Of a stretch of 55,913 nucleotides of DNA, positions 33,880-42,792 are shown one piece after another. Location: contig JANQRB010000114.1 of assembly GCA_028284775.1 (NCBI GenBank), positions 1 through 55,913 of the forward strand, given 5' to 3'. The notes beneath the pieces are model-generated. The model was not told where the DNA came from and searched no databases. It saw nothing but the letters and a program-made list of their open reading frames with translations. Within the stretch, counting starts at the first letter, position 1. Every line of letters starts with the position of its first letter. The translations under genes were made by a program, and so were the position numbers. The DNA is from Candidatus Kapaibacterium sp. Lineage in GTDB: Bacteria > Bacteroidota > Ignavibacteria > Kapaibacteriales > UBA7675.

Positions 33880-35424
33880 ATGACGCCTACAAATGATGTC
33901 TTTCTACTGATAAAATCCTTGAGTTCACAGGAAAAGCGACTATTCACGCAGTTTGCATCCCGCCATGTAATCGGTGCAAAAAACAAGTACCTGATATTGT
34001 TCGAGTACATCGACGCTCAGGAGAGCTACGATGAAACGGCCTGCAAACAGCACTTCGATCAGGTCTTTAGCGATGGTCATTTTGCCACTGAAAAGTCGCG
34101 CCTTTACGATTTGATCTTATCTTCACTTCGCGGACACATGCTCAAATCCAAGCCAGGCTTTCGTATCAGGGGCTGGCTGGATGATGTGCGTATCTTACGC
34201 AAAAAGGCCTTGAATACACAGAGCAACAAGCGCCTCCAGAAAGCCAAGCGCGAAGCAGTTAAGTATGAGTTGTTGTTACAGATGCTCGAAATACTTGATC
34301 TGGAACGGGTTGGTTTGCAAAGCACTCCCGCAAATGGCTTACAGACAGATTTCACAACATTGCAGCAGGAAATTGACGCGGTTCTATCGCAACTGACAAC
34401 GCTCTATCAATACCGGGCCATCTTCGACAAGGTCTACAGGATCGTGCGCGCCTCCTATTACAACACGGAGGAAAAAGATATCGCGGAGATCGAGACACTG
34501 CTGAATCAGGATCTGATGCAATCGCCGCCACAGGAGCCAAGCTTTCATGCGCACAAATTGTATTCACAGATCTATTCACACTATTATTCGCTCAAGAATG
34601 ATTACGTACAGGCAACACATTTCTACCGTCGTGAAGTCGACTTGTGGCAGGAGTATCCGGCACAAGTTGAACTCGCTGCCCGGGACTATATCGTGACGCT
34701 TGGAAACTATGCCGGCCTTTGCCTGCACAGCAAAGAGTTTGAAGGCTTTAATCTTGCGCTAGACCGACTGGGCAAAATCAAAATCCACGATCGTGGAGAG
34801 CAGTGTGAACAATTTCAAAATCTTGTTCACCTCAAATTGCTCTACACCCTGAATGTTGCTGAATTGGCGTCGGGTCGCGAATTCTTAAGGACGATTAACC
34901 AGGATATCGACAAATTTCATGACATTCTCAATCCGGCCCGTTTGCTAACCATCTGTCACAATTGCGCGATGCTGCACTTTGTATCCGGCGAATTCAGTCA
35001 GGCGCTGCAGTGGATAAATCGCATTAAACTCGAACGCAAGGGCAGAGTCAGAACCGACCTCGTTGAACTGGATCATCTGCTGGAGCTGGTGATTCATTAT
35101 GAATTAGCCAACATGGATACAGTTGAGTATTTGTACAGAAATAACAAACGCTATCTTAAACAAGTTGAGCGCTTTGGCGAATTTGAACAGCTTGTGTTTA
35201 AATCACTCAAGAGTCTCAGCCACTCGATAGACCCGCAGAAGCGTCGATCATTGTTTAAGAACATTCAGGAGGCTGTTGCGCTGGTTCGCAATGCAGCTAA
35301 GGGCCGTTCAGCTCTGGGACTGCTTGAAATAGGTTTCTGGGTACAAAGCAAATTAAACACGCGCGCCATTTCCGCGGTTTTTGACGAATGGCGCCGAAGA
35401 AATGCAAACTCCGATCCGGATTGA
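33880..35424 (+). CDS. Helical-repeat protein, 'KSLSSQEKRLF' family (paralogue of 51799-53367)
   Basis: Start 33880 (MTPTNDVFLLIKSL) is chosen because it matches the start of the paralogue at 51799-53367 (MSTRKRDHLFSLIRAL) and follows aggga; the longer frame adds 54 residues without protein character. The 514-residue product has no signal peptide. The first ~110 residues are the conserved head (LSSQEKRLFTQFASR, KYLILFEYIDAQESYDE, KSRLYDLILSSLRGHM). The remainder is alpha-helical with TPR-like signs (YSHYYSLKNDYVQATHFYRREVDLW, ALQWINRIKLE). I know the family only as uncharacterised Bacteroidota proteins; no catalytic residues are seen. It probably is a scaffold. It lies alone, divergent from the caspase island. 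Confidence 0.75.
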   Translation: MTPTNDVFLLIKSLSSQEKRLFTQFASRHVIGAKNKYLILFEYIDAQESYDETACKQHFDQVFSDGHFATEKSRLYDLILSSLRGHMLKSKPGFRIRGWLDDVRILRKKALNTQSNKRLQKAKREAVKYELLLQMLEILDLERVGLQSTPANGLQTDFTTLQQEIDAVLSQLTTLYQYRAIFDKVYRIVRASYYNTEEKDIAEIETLLNQDLMQSPPQEPSFHAHKLYSQIYSHYYSLKNDYVQATHFYRREVDLWQEYPAQVELAARDYIVTLGNYAGLCLHSKEFEGFNLALDRLGKIKIHDRGEQCEQFQNLVHLKLLYTLNVAELASGREFLRTINQDIDKFHDILNPARLLTICHNCAMLHFVSGEFSQALQWINRIKLERKGRVRTDLVELDHLLELVIHYELANMDTVEYLYRNNKRYLKQVERFGEFEQLVFKSLKSLSHSIDPQKRRSLFKNIQEAVALVRNAAKGRSALGLLEIGFWVQSKLNTRAISAVFDEWRRRNANSDPD

Positions 35425-35840
35425 GTCAAGAGCATCGGCAAGGCTCGGGGAAGTGCACGATACAGGCGTATTAACACGGTGTTGAATATTACGGGCCTGC
35501 GATCCTAGGTTTCGCTTGAAGGTGGTCTATCACGGCCACCCCTCTGAAAAATCGACCACGCCCATGAGCAAAGAGTTGAGCGGTGAATGTGGCGGGATCA
35601 TGAAGCGAGCATTAGTGAAACCGAGATCTGAATGGTTTTTTATCCCTTGCTTTGAAGTGAAACTCCGCCTGATTGCTTCAGTGGCACAGGCGGTCTCTCC
35701 TTTCTGGAGCATCTATCAATAACACGTTTGCGGCACACTTTAGAATGTTATTGATCGAGAAATGTATGCAAAACTGTATGCTTTAAAGCACCAAACCCTT
35801 GCAAGCTTGTGCTTTACAAGGGTTTAGCTATTTTCCCAAG
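35425..35840. other. Intergenic region, 416 nt
   Basis: Short frames on both strands (e.g. 35530-35712) are open but have no recognisable protein pattern. The tRNA-Thr terminator hairpin is at 35793-35825. No other structure is evident. Confidence 0.45.
35793..35825 (-). terminator. Candidate terminator of tRNA-Thr
   Basis: A 9-bp stem (aaacccttg / caagggttt) with an inner 4-bp aagc/gctt helix lies 16 nt beyond the tRNA 3' end on the minus strand. The following tail is only moderately T-rich. Confidence 0.45.
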
Positions 35841-35913
35841 AGCCACAAGACGGACTCGAACCGCCGACCGGCTGATTACAAATCAGCTGCTCTACCAACT
35901 GAGCTATTGTGGC
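35841..35913 (-). tRNA. tRNA-Thr (TGT anticodon)
   Basis: The minus strand folds as a full cloverleaf: acceptor GCCACAA/TTGTGGC, D-loop with AGCTCAGTTGGTAGAGC, anticodon stem GCTGA/TCAGC with loop TTTGTAA (anticodon TGT, reading ACA), and T arm GGTTCGAGTCC. The discriminator is T. CCA is not encoded. A -33/-7 promoter lies 18 nt upstream. Confidence 0.95.
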
Positions 35914-35930
35914 TTCGTACTGAAGTCTTG

Positions 35931-35960
35931 CAAATTACGACTTCGGATTTATGTTTGCAA
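35931..35960 (-). promoter_or_regulatory. Promoter of tRNA-Thr (-33 TTG, -7 TAATTTG)
   Basis: On the minus strand TTG (35958-35960), a 20-nt spacer and TAATTTG (35931-35937) stand just before the tRNA. The same elements, with the same spacing, precede tRNA-Pro, which strongly supports the call as the Bacteroidota-type housekeeping promoter. Confidence 0.7.
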
Positions 35961-35984
35961 CACTTTTCGATGTCCGGACCCGGG

Positions 35985-36878
35985 CTAGCCCTGCAGCGCG
36001 TCGGCGCCGCTGACGATCTCGAGAATTTCGGTTGTAATCGCTGCCTGCCGGGCTTTGTTGTAATTGAGCTCGAGGTCGGTCTTCAGGTCGGTAGCGTTGC
36101 GCGTGGCATTGTCCATCGCCAGCATCCGCGCGGCATGTTCGGCGGCATTTGATTCCAGCAGGGCGCGCCAAATCTGCATGTTCAGGTGTTTAGGCAGCAA
36201 CGAACCCAACAAATCGCTAAGCGAAGGCTCGACGATATATTCCGTATTCGCTTTTTTCGACTCTTCCAACACTTCTTCATTCGGCACAATCGGAACGAAG
36301 TTTCTAACGACCGGCTGCTGGCGGACCGCTGTAACCGCTTCGTTGTAAACTAATTGTACTTTGTCGAAGCGCTCCAGCAGAAACGCGTCCGTCACTGTAC
36401 GCGAAATTGTCTGGGCCGTTAAAAAATCAAGGCCGGTGAAAACATTCTGATAGGTCTCGTCTACGTGAAATTCATCCGGGCGACGCAGATAGTACTCGAT
36501 GCCGCGATTGCCGACCGGAACAATCTGTATTTCGGCCTGCGGATACTGCTCGGCCAGCTCGGTATCAATGTGGTTCTTGGCAAAGCGCAGCAAATTGCTG
36601 TTAAATCCGCCGCAGAGTCCACGGTCGGCCGTGATGACAACCAAACCGATTTTGCGGACGCGGTCGCGCACCTGCAGCAAGGGGTCAACCGCTTCTTCGA
36701 CGTTGGCCGCCAGATAGCCAAGCATATTTTCAAGCTTTGTAGCATAGGGCCGAGCGGCGGTAATCGCATCCTGCGCGCGTTTCATTTTCGCCGCCGCCAC
36801 CAGCTTCATAGCCGACGTGATCTGAATAATATTCTTGACGCCTTTGATGCGGTCACGTATTTCGCGGAGAGTTGCCAT
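35985..36878 (-). CDS. atpG: ATP synthase F1 gamma subunit
   Basis: The 297-residue product is the F1 rotor shaft. It begins MATLREIRDRIKGVKNIIQITSAMKLVAAAKM, the conserved N-terminal coiled-coil helix, and ends in LELNYNKARQAAITTEILEIVSGADAL, the C-terminal helix that forms the other half of the shaft. The middle includes the conserved GLVVITADRGLCGGFNSN segment. It lies in the ATP synthase cluster, last of the series on the minus strand, but is separated from atpA by the unrelated hldD gene (96 nt gap from hldD). The beta and epsilon genes are absent from the window. Confidence 0.97.
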   Translation of the reverse strand: MATLREIRDRIKGVKNIIQITSAMKLVAAAKMKRAQDAITAARPYATKLENMLGYLAANVEEAVDPLLQVRDRVRKIGLVVITADRGLCGGFNSNLLRFAKNHIDTELAEQYPQAEIQIVPVGNRGIEYYLRRPDEFHVDETYQNVFTGLDFLTAQTISRTVTDAFLLERFDKVQLVYNEAVTAVRQQPVVRNFVPIVPNEEVLEESKKANTEYIVEPSLSDLLGSLLPKHLNMQIWRALLESNAAEHAARMLAMDNATRNATDLKTDLELNYNKARQAAITTEILEIVSGADALQG

Positions 36879-36974
36879 AAGCCAGCTACAATGTTAAGTG
36901 CGTTTGTGGAAGGCCTGCTATGTTCAAATTGTGTTCAAAGGGAAAGCCACAGCTTGTGCCCGCAGTTGAGCGCG

Positions 36975-37940
36975 TCAATGATAGCGCCGCTCCGGATGCA
37001 GATAATTCTGGACATAATCGCGTACCGAATCTTCCAATTCCCGAAACTGTACGTTGGCCGGACTGGCCTGCAGCTTACTGACGTCAGCCTTTGTGTAATA
37101 CTGATACTGCCCCTTCAGGGCCTCCGGCATGTCGTAATATTCAATTTCGACCGGCCTGTCCAGCGCGTGAAACACGGAGGCAGCCAGGTCATTCCAGGTA
37201 CGGGCTTTGCCGGTACCGAGATTGAATATACCGGCAATCGACGGCTCCTGCCATATTCGCCAAATCACTTCGGCCGCATCGCCGGCGTACACGAAATCAC
37301 GCTGTTGTTCACCGTCGGCATATTCGCTGCGGTAGGACTTAAACAAACGTATTTTGCCGGTTTGCATCACTTGATGGTAGGACTTGTAAACCATCGATGC
37401 CATATCGGCTTTGTGATATTCGTTTGGCCCGAAGACGTTAAAGAACTTGATGCCGACAAACTGACTGTCAAAGCCATGTCGGCGCACCCACAAATCGAAT
37501 AGATGCTTCGAATAGCCGTACATATTCAAGGGGCGCAGATCGTCGAATACGTCATCGCTATAACTATTTTCACCGGCGCCATAGGTTGCGCCGCTGCTCG
37601 CATAGATAAACCGCAGACCGCGTTTGACGGCAAAAAGCGCCAGGTCCCGGCTGTACGCGTAATTGTTATCGAGCAGATAGTCGGCATCGGTTTCGGTTGT
37701 TGAACTGCAGGCGCCGAAATGAAAGATGGCCTCGATTTCTGCCCCGCTCTCTTCGGCCAGAATCCGGCGGCGGAATTCTTCCTTGGACACAATCTCGCTG
37801 AATTGTTTGCCGACGAGATTTTTCCATTTGGCGGCACTGCGCAGAACATCCACCACCGTGATGTCGGTGATGCCTTGCTCATTGAGCTTCCGCAGAAAGT
37901 AGCTGCCAATGAATCCCGCGCCGCCGGTAACAACGATCAT
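36975..37940 (-). CDS. hldD: ADP-L-glycero-D-manno-heptose-6-epimerase
   Basis: The 321-residue enzyme converts ADP-D-glycero- to ADP-L-glycero-manno-heptose, an LPS-core precursor. It is a short-chain dehydrogenase-like epimerase: Rossmann motif TGGAGFIGSYFLRKL near the start, the family signature HFGACSSTTETDADYLLDNNYAYS, ASSGATYG, and YGYSKHLFD, with the Tyr-x3-Lys pair (Y..SK). It begins only 4 nt after the atpA stop (37945), so it is translationally coupled to atpA and sits inside the ATP synthase operon, between atpA and atpG. This position is uncommon. The organism should therefore make heptose-containing LPS. Confidence 0.93.
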   Translation of the reverse strand: MIVVTGGAGFIGSYFLRKLNEQGITDITVVDVLRSAAKWKNLVGKQFSEIVSKEEFRRRILAEESGAEIEAIFHFGACSSTTETDADYLLDNNYAYSRDLALFAVKRGLRFIYASSGATYGAGENSYSDDVFDDLRPLNMYGYSKHLFDLWVRRHGFDSQFVGIKFFNVFGPNEYHKADMASMVYKSYHQVMQTGKIRLFKSYRSEYADGEQQRDFVYAGDAAEVIWRIWQEPSIAGIFNLGTGKARTWNDLAASVFHALDRPVEIEYYDMPEALKGQYQYYTKADVSKLQASPANVQFRELEDSVRDYVQNYLHPERRYH

Positions 37941-37944
37941 AGTG

Positions 37945-39501
37945 TTATTTGCTCACGGTCGACTTGAATGCCGCCGTAAACTCCTTCAATATTCCGTGCA
38001 GTTTTTCCTTGACTTCGTCGCCAATCTTGCGGGTCGTCAAAATATCGTTAAGCAGATCCTGATGCGACACATTCATGCGCTCCAGGATTTCTTCTTCATA
38101 ACGCTTTAATGATTCGAGCGGCAGTTCATCCAGATAACCGTTGGTGCCGGCAAAAATCAGGACAATCTGATGCTCGACTTTGTACGGCGAGTACTGGCCC
38201 TGCTTCATAATCTCCGTCAGGCGTGAGCCGCGCAGCAATTGTTGTTGCGTCGACTTGTCAAGGTCGGAACCGAACTTGGCAAAGGCTTCGAGCGAGCGGA
38301 ACAATGCCAGGTCGAGCTTCAAGGTACCGGATACCGTTTTCATGGCTTTGATCTGCGCGGCGCCGCCCACTCGCGAGACCGAAATACCGACATTCAGAGC
38401 CGGACGAATGTTGGCATTAAACAGGTTGGATTCCAGGTAGATCTGACCGTCGGTAATTGAGATGACGTTCGTCGGGATGTAGGCCGAGACATCGCCCGCC
38501 TGCGTTTCGATCACCGGCAGCGCCGTCAGCGATCCGGCTCCTTCACTATCGCTCATTTTGGCGGCACGCTCCAACAGACGGCTATGCAGATAAAAGACGT
38601 CGCCGGGATAAGCTTCACGGCCCGGCGGGCGACGCAGCAAGAGCGATACCTGGCGATAGGCGGCAGCCTGCTTGGTAAGATCATCATAGATAATCAGTGC
38701 ATGACGGCCGTTGTCGCGAAAGAACTCACCCATCGATGCACCGGCGTATGGCGCAATGAACTGCGTCGAAGCAGGATCGGAGGCATTCGCGGAGACGATG
38801 ATGGTATAGTCCATGGCGCCATAGGTCTTGAGCGTATCCACGACGTTGGCCACATTGGCTGCGCGCTGGCCGATGGCAACATAGATGCAGTACACCGGTT
38901 TGATGCCGAGCTTGGCAGCTTCTTCCGTGTGGGTATATTTTTGATTGATAATCGTATCGAGAGCTACAATCGTCTTGCCCGTCTGGCGATCGCCGATAAT
39001 GAGCTCGCGCTGGCCGCGCCCGATCGGAATCAGGGCGTCAATCGCTTTAATGCCCGTCTGGAGCGGCTCGTGCACGGGCTGACGTTTCATGACGCCCGGC
39101 GCAATGCGTTCGATCGGCAGCATCTGATCGCTCTCGACCGGACCACCGCCATCGATCGGCTCACCCAGCGCATTGACGACGCGCCCCAACAGTCCGTCGC
39201 CTACCGGCACCGAGGCCACACGACCGGTACGACGCACTTCATCGCCTTCTTTTACCAGGGTATCGTCGCCGAACAAAATGACGCCGACATTGTCTTCTTC
39301 CAGGTTAAGCACCATCCCCATGACGCCATTCGGAAATTCCAAGAGCTCGGAGGCCATGGCATTGGCAAGTCCGTATACACGCGCTACACCGTCGCCCACC
39401 TGAAGGACCGTGCCGACATCGTAGGCTTCGATTTCCTTCTCAAATCCCGAGAGCTGCTCCCGCAGGATTGACGAAATCTCATCAGGACGAACTTCTGTCA
39501 T
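37945..39501 (-). CDS. atpA: ATP synthase F1 alpha subunit
   Basis: The 518-residue product forms the non-catalytic nucleotide sites of the F1 hexamer. The Walker A P-loop is GDRQTGKT (170-177); the catalytic-site arginine region SVSRVGGAAQIKAM is present; the N-terminal beta-barrel includes VGDGVARVYGL. The ending is normal length for the family. It is preceded by atpH (164-nt gap) and followed 4 nt later by hldD. Together with atpB, E, F, H and G it makes most of the F1Fo enzyme; atpD and atpC must lie elsewhere, as is usual in this phylum. Confidence 0.98.
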   Translation of the reverse strand: MTEVRPDEISSILREQLSGFEKEIEAYDVGTVLQVGDGVARVYGLANAMASELLEFPNGVMGMVLNLEEDNVGVILFGDDTLVKEGDEVRRTGRVASVPVGDGLLGRVVNALGEPIDGGGPVESDQMLPIERIAPGVMKRQPVHEPLQTGIKAIDALIPIGRGQRELIIGDRQTGKTIVALDTIINQKYTHTEEAAKLGIKPVYCIYVAIGQRAANVANVVDTLKTYGAMDYTIIVSANASDPASTQFIAPYAGASMGEFFRDNGRHALIIYDDLTKQAAAYRQVSLLLRRPPGREAYPGDVFYLHSRLLERAAKMSDSEGAGSLTALPVIETQAGDVSAYIPTNVISITDGQIYLESNLFNANIRPALNVGISVSRVGGAAQIKAMKTVSGTLKLDLALFRSLEAFAKFGSDLDKSTQQQLLRGSRLTEIMKQGQYSPYKVEHQIVLIFAGTNGYLDELPLESLKRYEEEILERMNVSHQDLLNDILTTRKIGDEVKEKLHGILKEFTAAFKSTVSK

Positions 39502-39665
39502 AGTATATTCCGTTTATGATTCACAAAATGTTTTTCAACGGAGATGGTTTATTACTGTTATGATCTGGCGAATTCAATCGAAATGTCTGTTGACAACTTT
39601 TCCCAATCGAATTTCGGCGGCTGTGCACGGGCGTACTGACTCACGACGGAATATCCGGCGCTGTC

Positions 39666-40262
39666 TTAACCTGCCGCGCGGCCGTTTGAACGCAAACTGG
39701 AGCCGCTGCCGCTGACATTGCTTTCGTTAAGATGCGAACGCAATCGATCGAGCTGCCGCTTAATACTGCCGTCGAGCATCATGTGTCCGACCTGAACCGT
39801 AAAGCCGCCGATCAGACTGCTGTCGGTCTGAAAGCTCGCTATCACACGTTTATGCCCTGTGTATTCGAGAATCTTGGCTTCGATCGCACGCTGCTGATCG
39901 GCATCAGCCGGCATCGCCGAGCGAATCGTCGCTTTCACGATTCCCTTCAATTCATTGTACTGCTCTTCAAAGGCCGCGGCCGCGCTTTCCAGTTCGGCAT
40001 CGCGATCCTTGCTGTTCAGGAGCATACAAAAGTTAAACGACAAAGTCGAAAGTACAGGCTTTAACACGCGCGTGAGTACTTCGCGTTTACGCGCACGGCC
40101 TACGATGGGATTTGCAAGGAAAAGACGAAAAGACGCATTTTCGGCAAAGGCAGCATTGAGGCTTTGCACGTCGTTAAACACGTCGTCCAATTTATCCTGC
40201 TGGCGCGCTTCAAGGAACAGCGCCGCTCCATAACGACGCGCTACGCGAGAGATTGAGATCAT
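39666..40262 (-). CDS. atpH: ATP synthase F1 delta subunit
   Basis: The 198-residue product starts with the conserved helix (SRVARRYGAALFLEAR) and continues with the delta fold (LFLANPIVGRARKREVL..., ELKGIVKATIRSAMPADADQQRAIEAKI, SLIGGFTVQVGHMMLDGSIKRQLDRL), the last being the family signature. The tail is slightly longer than average, with a Ser/Gly-rich end. Delta clamps the b stalk to the top of the alpha3beta3 head. It is 28 nt downstream of atpF. Confidence 0.95.
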   Translation of the reverse strand: MISISRVARRYGAALFLEARQQDKLDDVFNDVQSLNAAFAENASFRLFLANPIVGRARKREVLTRVLKPVLSTLSFNFCMLLNSKDRDAELESAAAAFEEQYNELKGIVKATIRSAMPADADQQRAIEAKILEYTGHKRVIASFQTDSSLIGGFTVQVGHMMLDGSIKRQLDRLRSHLNESNVSGSGSSLRSNGRAAG

Positions 40263-40290
40263 AGCTATCGATCTGCCTGAGCGCAGGCGG

Positions 40291-40776
40291 TTAGTTGCGA
40301 GAAATGTCCTGCAACACCGAGTCTACCACTTTGCGCTGATAGTCAGTGTCCATTTTTTCCTTGAGAATTTTTTCCGTGGCCATCACAACCAGCGATGATA
40401 CTTCAGTGCGCAGGGCTTTCATGGCCGCTTCTTTTTCGCGGTCGATTTCCCTGCGCGCTTCGTCGAGCTTGCTGCGTTTGACTTTTTCAGCCTCCTCGGC
40501 CGCCGCCTGGATCTGTGCCTGAGCCTGCTCGCGGCCGTCACGCACCAATTGCATCATCTCCTGTTGCGCCTTTGCCATCTTCGCTTCATTTTCCTTCAGA
40601 ATTCGTTCGGCATCGCTTTTCGCCGTCTGCGCTTTTTCCAGGGCGTCGGTAATCGAAAACTCTCGTTTGGCAAGAGATTCCGTCAGAGGTTTCCAGGCAA
40701 AGCGTTTAATCAGGAATGCGAAGATCCCGAAATTGATTAAGGTCCAGATCATCAAGCCAGGACTAATATCAAGCAT
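40291..40776 (-). CDS. atpF: ATP synthase Fo b subunit
   Basis: The 161-residue product has one N-terminal membrane helix (GLMIWTLINFGIFAFLIKRF) followed by a long charged helix (LEKAQTAKSDAERILKENEAKMAKAQQEM...) that dimerises into the peripheral stalk. The overall length and layout are normal. It is followed by atpH. Confidence 0.95.
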   Translation of the reverse strand: MLDISPGLMIWTLINFGIFAFLIKRFAWKPLTESLAKREFSITDALEKAQTAKSDAERILKENEAKMAKAQQEMMQLVRDGREQAQAQIQAAAEEAEKVKRSKLDEARREIDREKEAAMKALRTEVSSLVVMATEKILKEKMDTDYQRKVVDSVLQDISRN

Positions 40777-40912
40777 AGGTATCGCTCGCTTTGATGTTTA
40801 AAGTACGCGGTAGTCCGCTCAGCCCGACTGTTGGCAGCGCCGGGCATTCAATCGCTGCCACCGGCAAAAAAAAGGCACTTCCGCCACGCTGCGGCGGAAG
40901 CGCCCAATTTTC

Positions 40913-41140
40913 TTATTTGATGGCCAGAAGAATGCAGATAATAAGGGCAAACAGCGCAACACCCTCGATAAGGGCGGCGCCGATGATCATGGTTGCGCGA
41001 ACGTCACCGGCATTCTCCGGCTGACGACTGCTGGCTTCGAGCGCTGATGCCACGAGCGGACCGATACCGTTTCCAACACCAAGCACCGCGATGCCACTAC
41101 CAATGCCAGCGGCCAGCCACGCAAATCCGATTGCTTCCAT
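40913..41140 (-). CDS. atpE: ATP synthase Fo c subunit
   Basis: This 75-residue hairpin has two membrane helices around a RQPE loop (39-42). The ion-binding glutamate is Glu59 in AALIEG; the following Gly, and no ES/ET or upstream Q set, indicates a proton-type rather than a sodium-type ring. A strong GGAGG lies 8 nt before the ATG. An AT-rich gap of 136 nt separates it from atpF, and a second-strand hairpin-like segment (gcttccgccgcagcgtggcggaagtgcc, near 40880) may act as an mRNA processing or attenuation structure. Confidence 0.97.
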   Translation of the reverse strand: MEAIGFAWLAAGIGSGIAVLGVGNGIGPLVASALEASSRQPENAGDVRATMIIGAALIEGVALFALIICILLAIK

Positions 41141-41244
41141 GAACTAATCCTCCGAGAGAGAGTAGATAAAATGGATTAAACCTGCTTCAATATTCATTCG
41201 ATTTTCATTCGAGCCTTCGGCATCACTGCCTTTGCACTTCAGGG

Positions 41245-42336
41245 TCAGGCGTGTTGTACGCCTTCCGCTTCATCGTCGTGCGCATGATCGCCGATAGCCA
41301 GTCCAACGAACACAGCCGTCAGAATGGTAAAAATGAAGGCCTGCAAAAATATCACCAGCAATTCGATGCAATAGACAAAAACTGAAAAGCCGATCGATAC
41401 CGGCGCAACAACGAGTGTCTGGAAATAAAAGATGAGGCCGATCAATGAAAGCAACACTGCATGCCCGGCCGTCATATTGGCGAAAAGGCGCACGCAGAGT
41501 GCAAAGGGTTTGGCGAAGAGCGATATAATTTCCACCGGAATCATAATCGGTGCCATGTATATCGGCGCGCCGCCAAGGAAATGTTTAAAGAAGTTTTTCA
41601 CGCCGGCTTCTCGCAGCGAGTTAACATTGATAACAAACATCGCCACGATGGCAAGCGCCGCCGTCGTCCCAATACCGCTCGTAGCCACGTGACCGCCCGG
41701 TACCAGGCCAAAGAGGTTTAAGATCAGAATGAAGAAAAAGGTATTTAGGAAATAAGGCAGCAGGCGCTCCGCCAGCTTCTTGCCGGGAATATTGGGGCGC
41801 ACGACGTTATCCCGCAGATACAGGACAACCACTTCCATTGCATTCTGTATGCCTCTGGGCGCTTTGAGGGGATCTTTCTTATAGCGATTGCCGACGATCT
41901 TAAAGATTGTCAGCAGGATTGCGATGCCCAGAAACTGGAAAAACACGAAGTTAGTGATCGAAAGGTCCAGCGCCGGTCCGGCGTGGGTATCGGTTCGCAC
42001 CGGATGGCCCGGGTGCTCGGGATGGCTGAGCGTGTACTTGCCGGCCGCCTCCAGCTGCGAGGCGCTGAAGTAGACGTCAATGCCGTCGTCAATCAGAATA
42101 AAGGGCAAATCCGCCACATGGTAGGGCCCGATAATCAGACCGTGGTGGTCGCCCAGATCATTCAACAGTTTCTCGAACACCTTGTCGGGCGGCACATTGA
42201 GACTGCCGCCGCCGACTTCTTTGCCGGGCGTCGCGGCTATCGTTGCATCTTCGCGGAAGGCGTCGGAATTGGCCACGACATTCGCGGCAGACTGGTCGGA
42301 TTCGGTACTGCTGGCAGGAAGACTATTGGTACTCAT
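41245..42336 (-). CDS. atpB: ATP synthase Fo a subunit
   Basis: Start 42336 (MSTN) is an ATG; the longer 42357 start is GTG. The 363-residue product has a ~125-residue N-terminal extension before the first helix of the usual domain, typical for Bacteroidota/Chlorobi. The conserved helices follow: LDLSITNFVFFQFLGIAILL, LPYFLNTFFFILILNLFGLVPG, and FAKPFALCVRLFANMTAGHAVLL, which contains the essential channel arginine (VRLFAN). The final helix is LVIFLQAFIFTILTAVFVGLAIG. The subunit forms the half-channels for protons next to the c-ring. Confidence 0.95.
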   Translation of the reverse strand: MSTNSLPASSTESDQSAANVVANSDAFREDATIAATPGKEVGGGSLNVPPDKVFEKLLNDLGDHHGLIIGPYHVADLPFILIDDGIDVYFSASQLEAAGKYTLSHPEHPGHPVRTDTHAGPALDLSITNFVFFQFLGIAILLTIFKIVGNRYKKDPLKAPRGIQNAMEVVVLYLRDNVVRPNIPGKKLAERLLPYFLNTFFFILILNLFGLVPGGHVATSGIGTTAALAIVAMFVINVNSLREAGVKNFFKHFLGGAPIYMAPIMIPVEIISLFAKPFALCVRLFANMTAGHAVLLSLIGLIFYFQTLVVAPVSIGFSVFVYCIELLVIFLQAFIFTILTAVFVGLAIGDHAHDDEAEGVQHA

Positions 42337-42398
42337 AGACTCGCAATTTTTAAACACGGATAAAACGTGAGTCCGCTCTACGGACCGGCAGCGCGCGG

Positions 42399-42770
42399 TT
42401 AATGGCTTGCGGCTCGAACGTGTTCGCGATTATGTTCGATTCGAGCGCGATTTGCCTTCACCAGGGCGTCATACCGGTAGTTAACGTAGAAAATTTCAAT
42501 CATCAAGAAGATGAAATACGAAATGAAAAAGGTCAAACAAAACCAGAGTTTGTGAACCTTTACGACGGCCAAAAGATAAGCGACGATCGCAAGGGCCAGG
42601 ATGATTCGCACCACCATGCCGCCGATCACGATTGTCAGGAAGCTGCCGATTTCCTTCTTTTGAGCAATCAGTCCGGTGATATAGCCGATTACGACGTAGC
42701 CTGTTGAAAGGGCCAGCGCGTAGAGCAAGCCTACCACCTCTTCCCGCGACCAAAAACCGGCATCGAACAA
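42399..42770 (-). CDS. AtpI-like membrane protein of the ATP synthase operon
   Basis: A TTG start at 42770 is chosen because GGAGGT lies 6 nt before it; a longer frame up to 42878 overlaps the upstream atpZ gene and lacks a ribosome site. The product is 123 residues with three or four membrane helices (VVGLLYALALSTGYVVIGYI, FLTIVIGGMVVRIILALAIVAYLLAV, LWFCLTFFISYFIFLMIEIFYVNY), then a basic tail. Such small proteins between atpZ and atpB belong to the loose AtpI family, which helps assemble the c-ring or import Mg2+. Identity as true AtpI is by position and topology. Confidence 0.6.
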   Translation of the reverse strand: MFDAGFWSREEVVGLLYALALSTGYVVIGYITGLIAQKKEIGSFLTIVIGGMVVRIILALAIVAYLLAVVKVHKLWFCLTFFISYFIFLMIEIFYVNYRYDALVKANRARIEHNREHVRAASH

Positions 42771-42792
42771 CTCCGCACCTCCGCCTACGTGA

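Noticed and set aside
35516..35722. Short frames on both strands in the gap before tRNA-Thr
   Set aside because: Neither has a ribosome site or recognisable protein pattern; likely chance.
38584..39471. A 295-codon plus-strand frame opposite atpA
   Set aside because: It is fully antisense to the well-supported atpA gene; open antisense frames are common opposite conserved genes.
41161..41244. Possible transposase or mobile-element ends near the ATP operon
   Set aside because: No transposase, terminal inverted repeats or direct repeats were found anywhere in the window.
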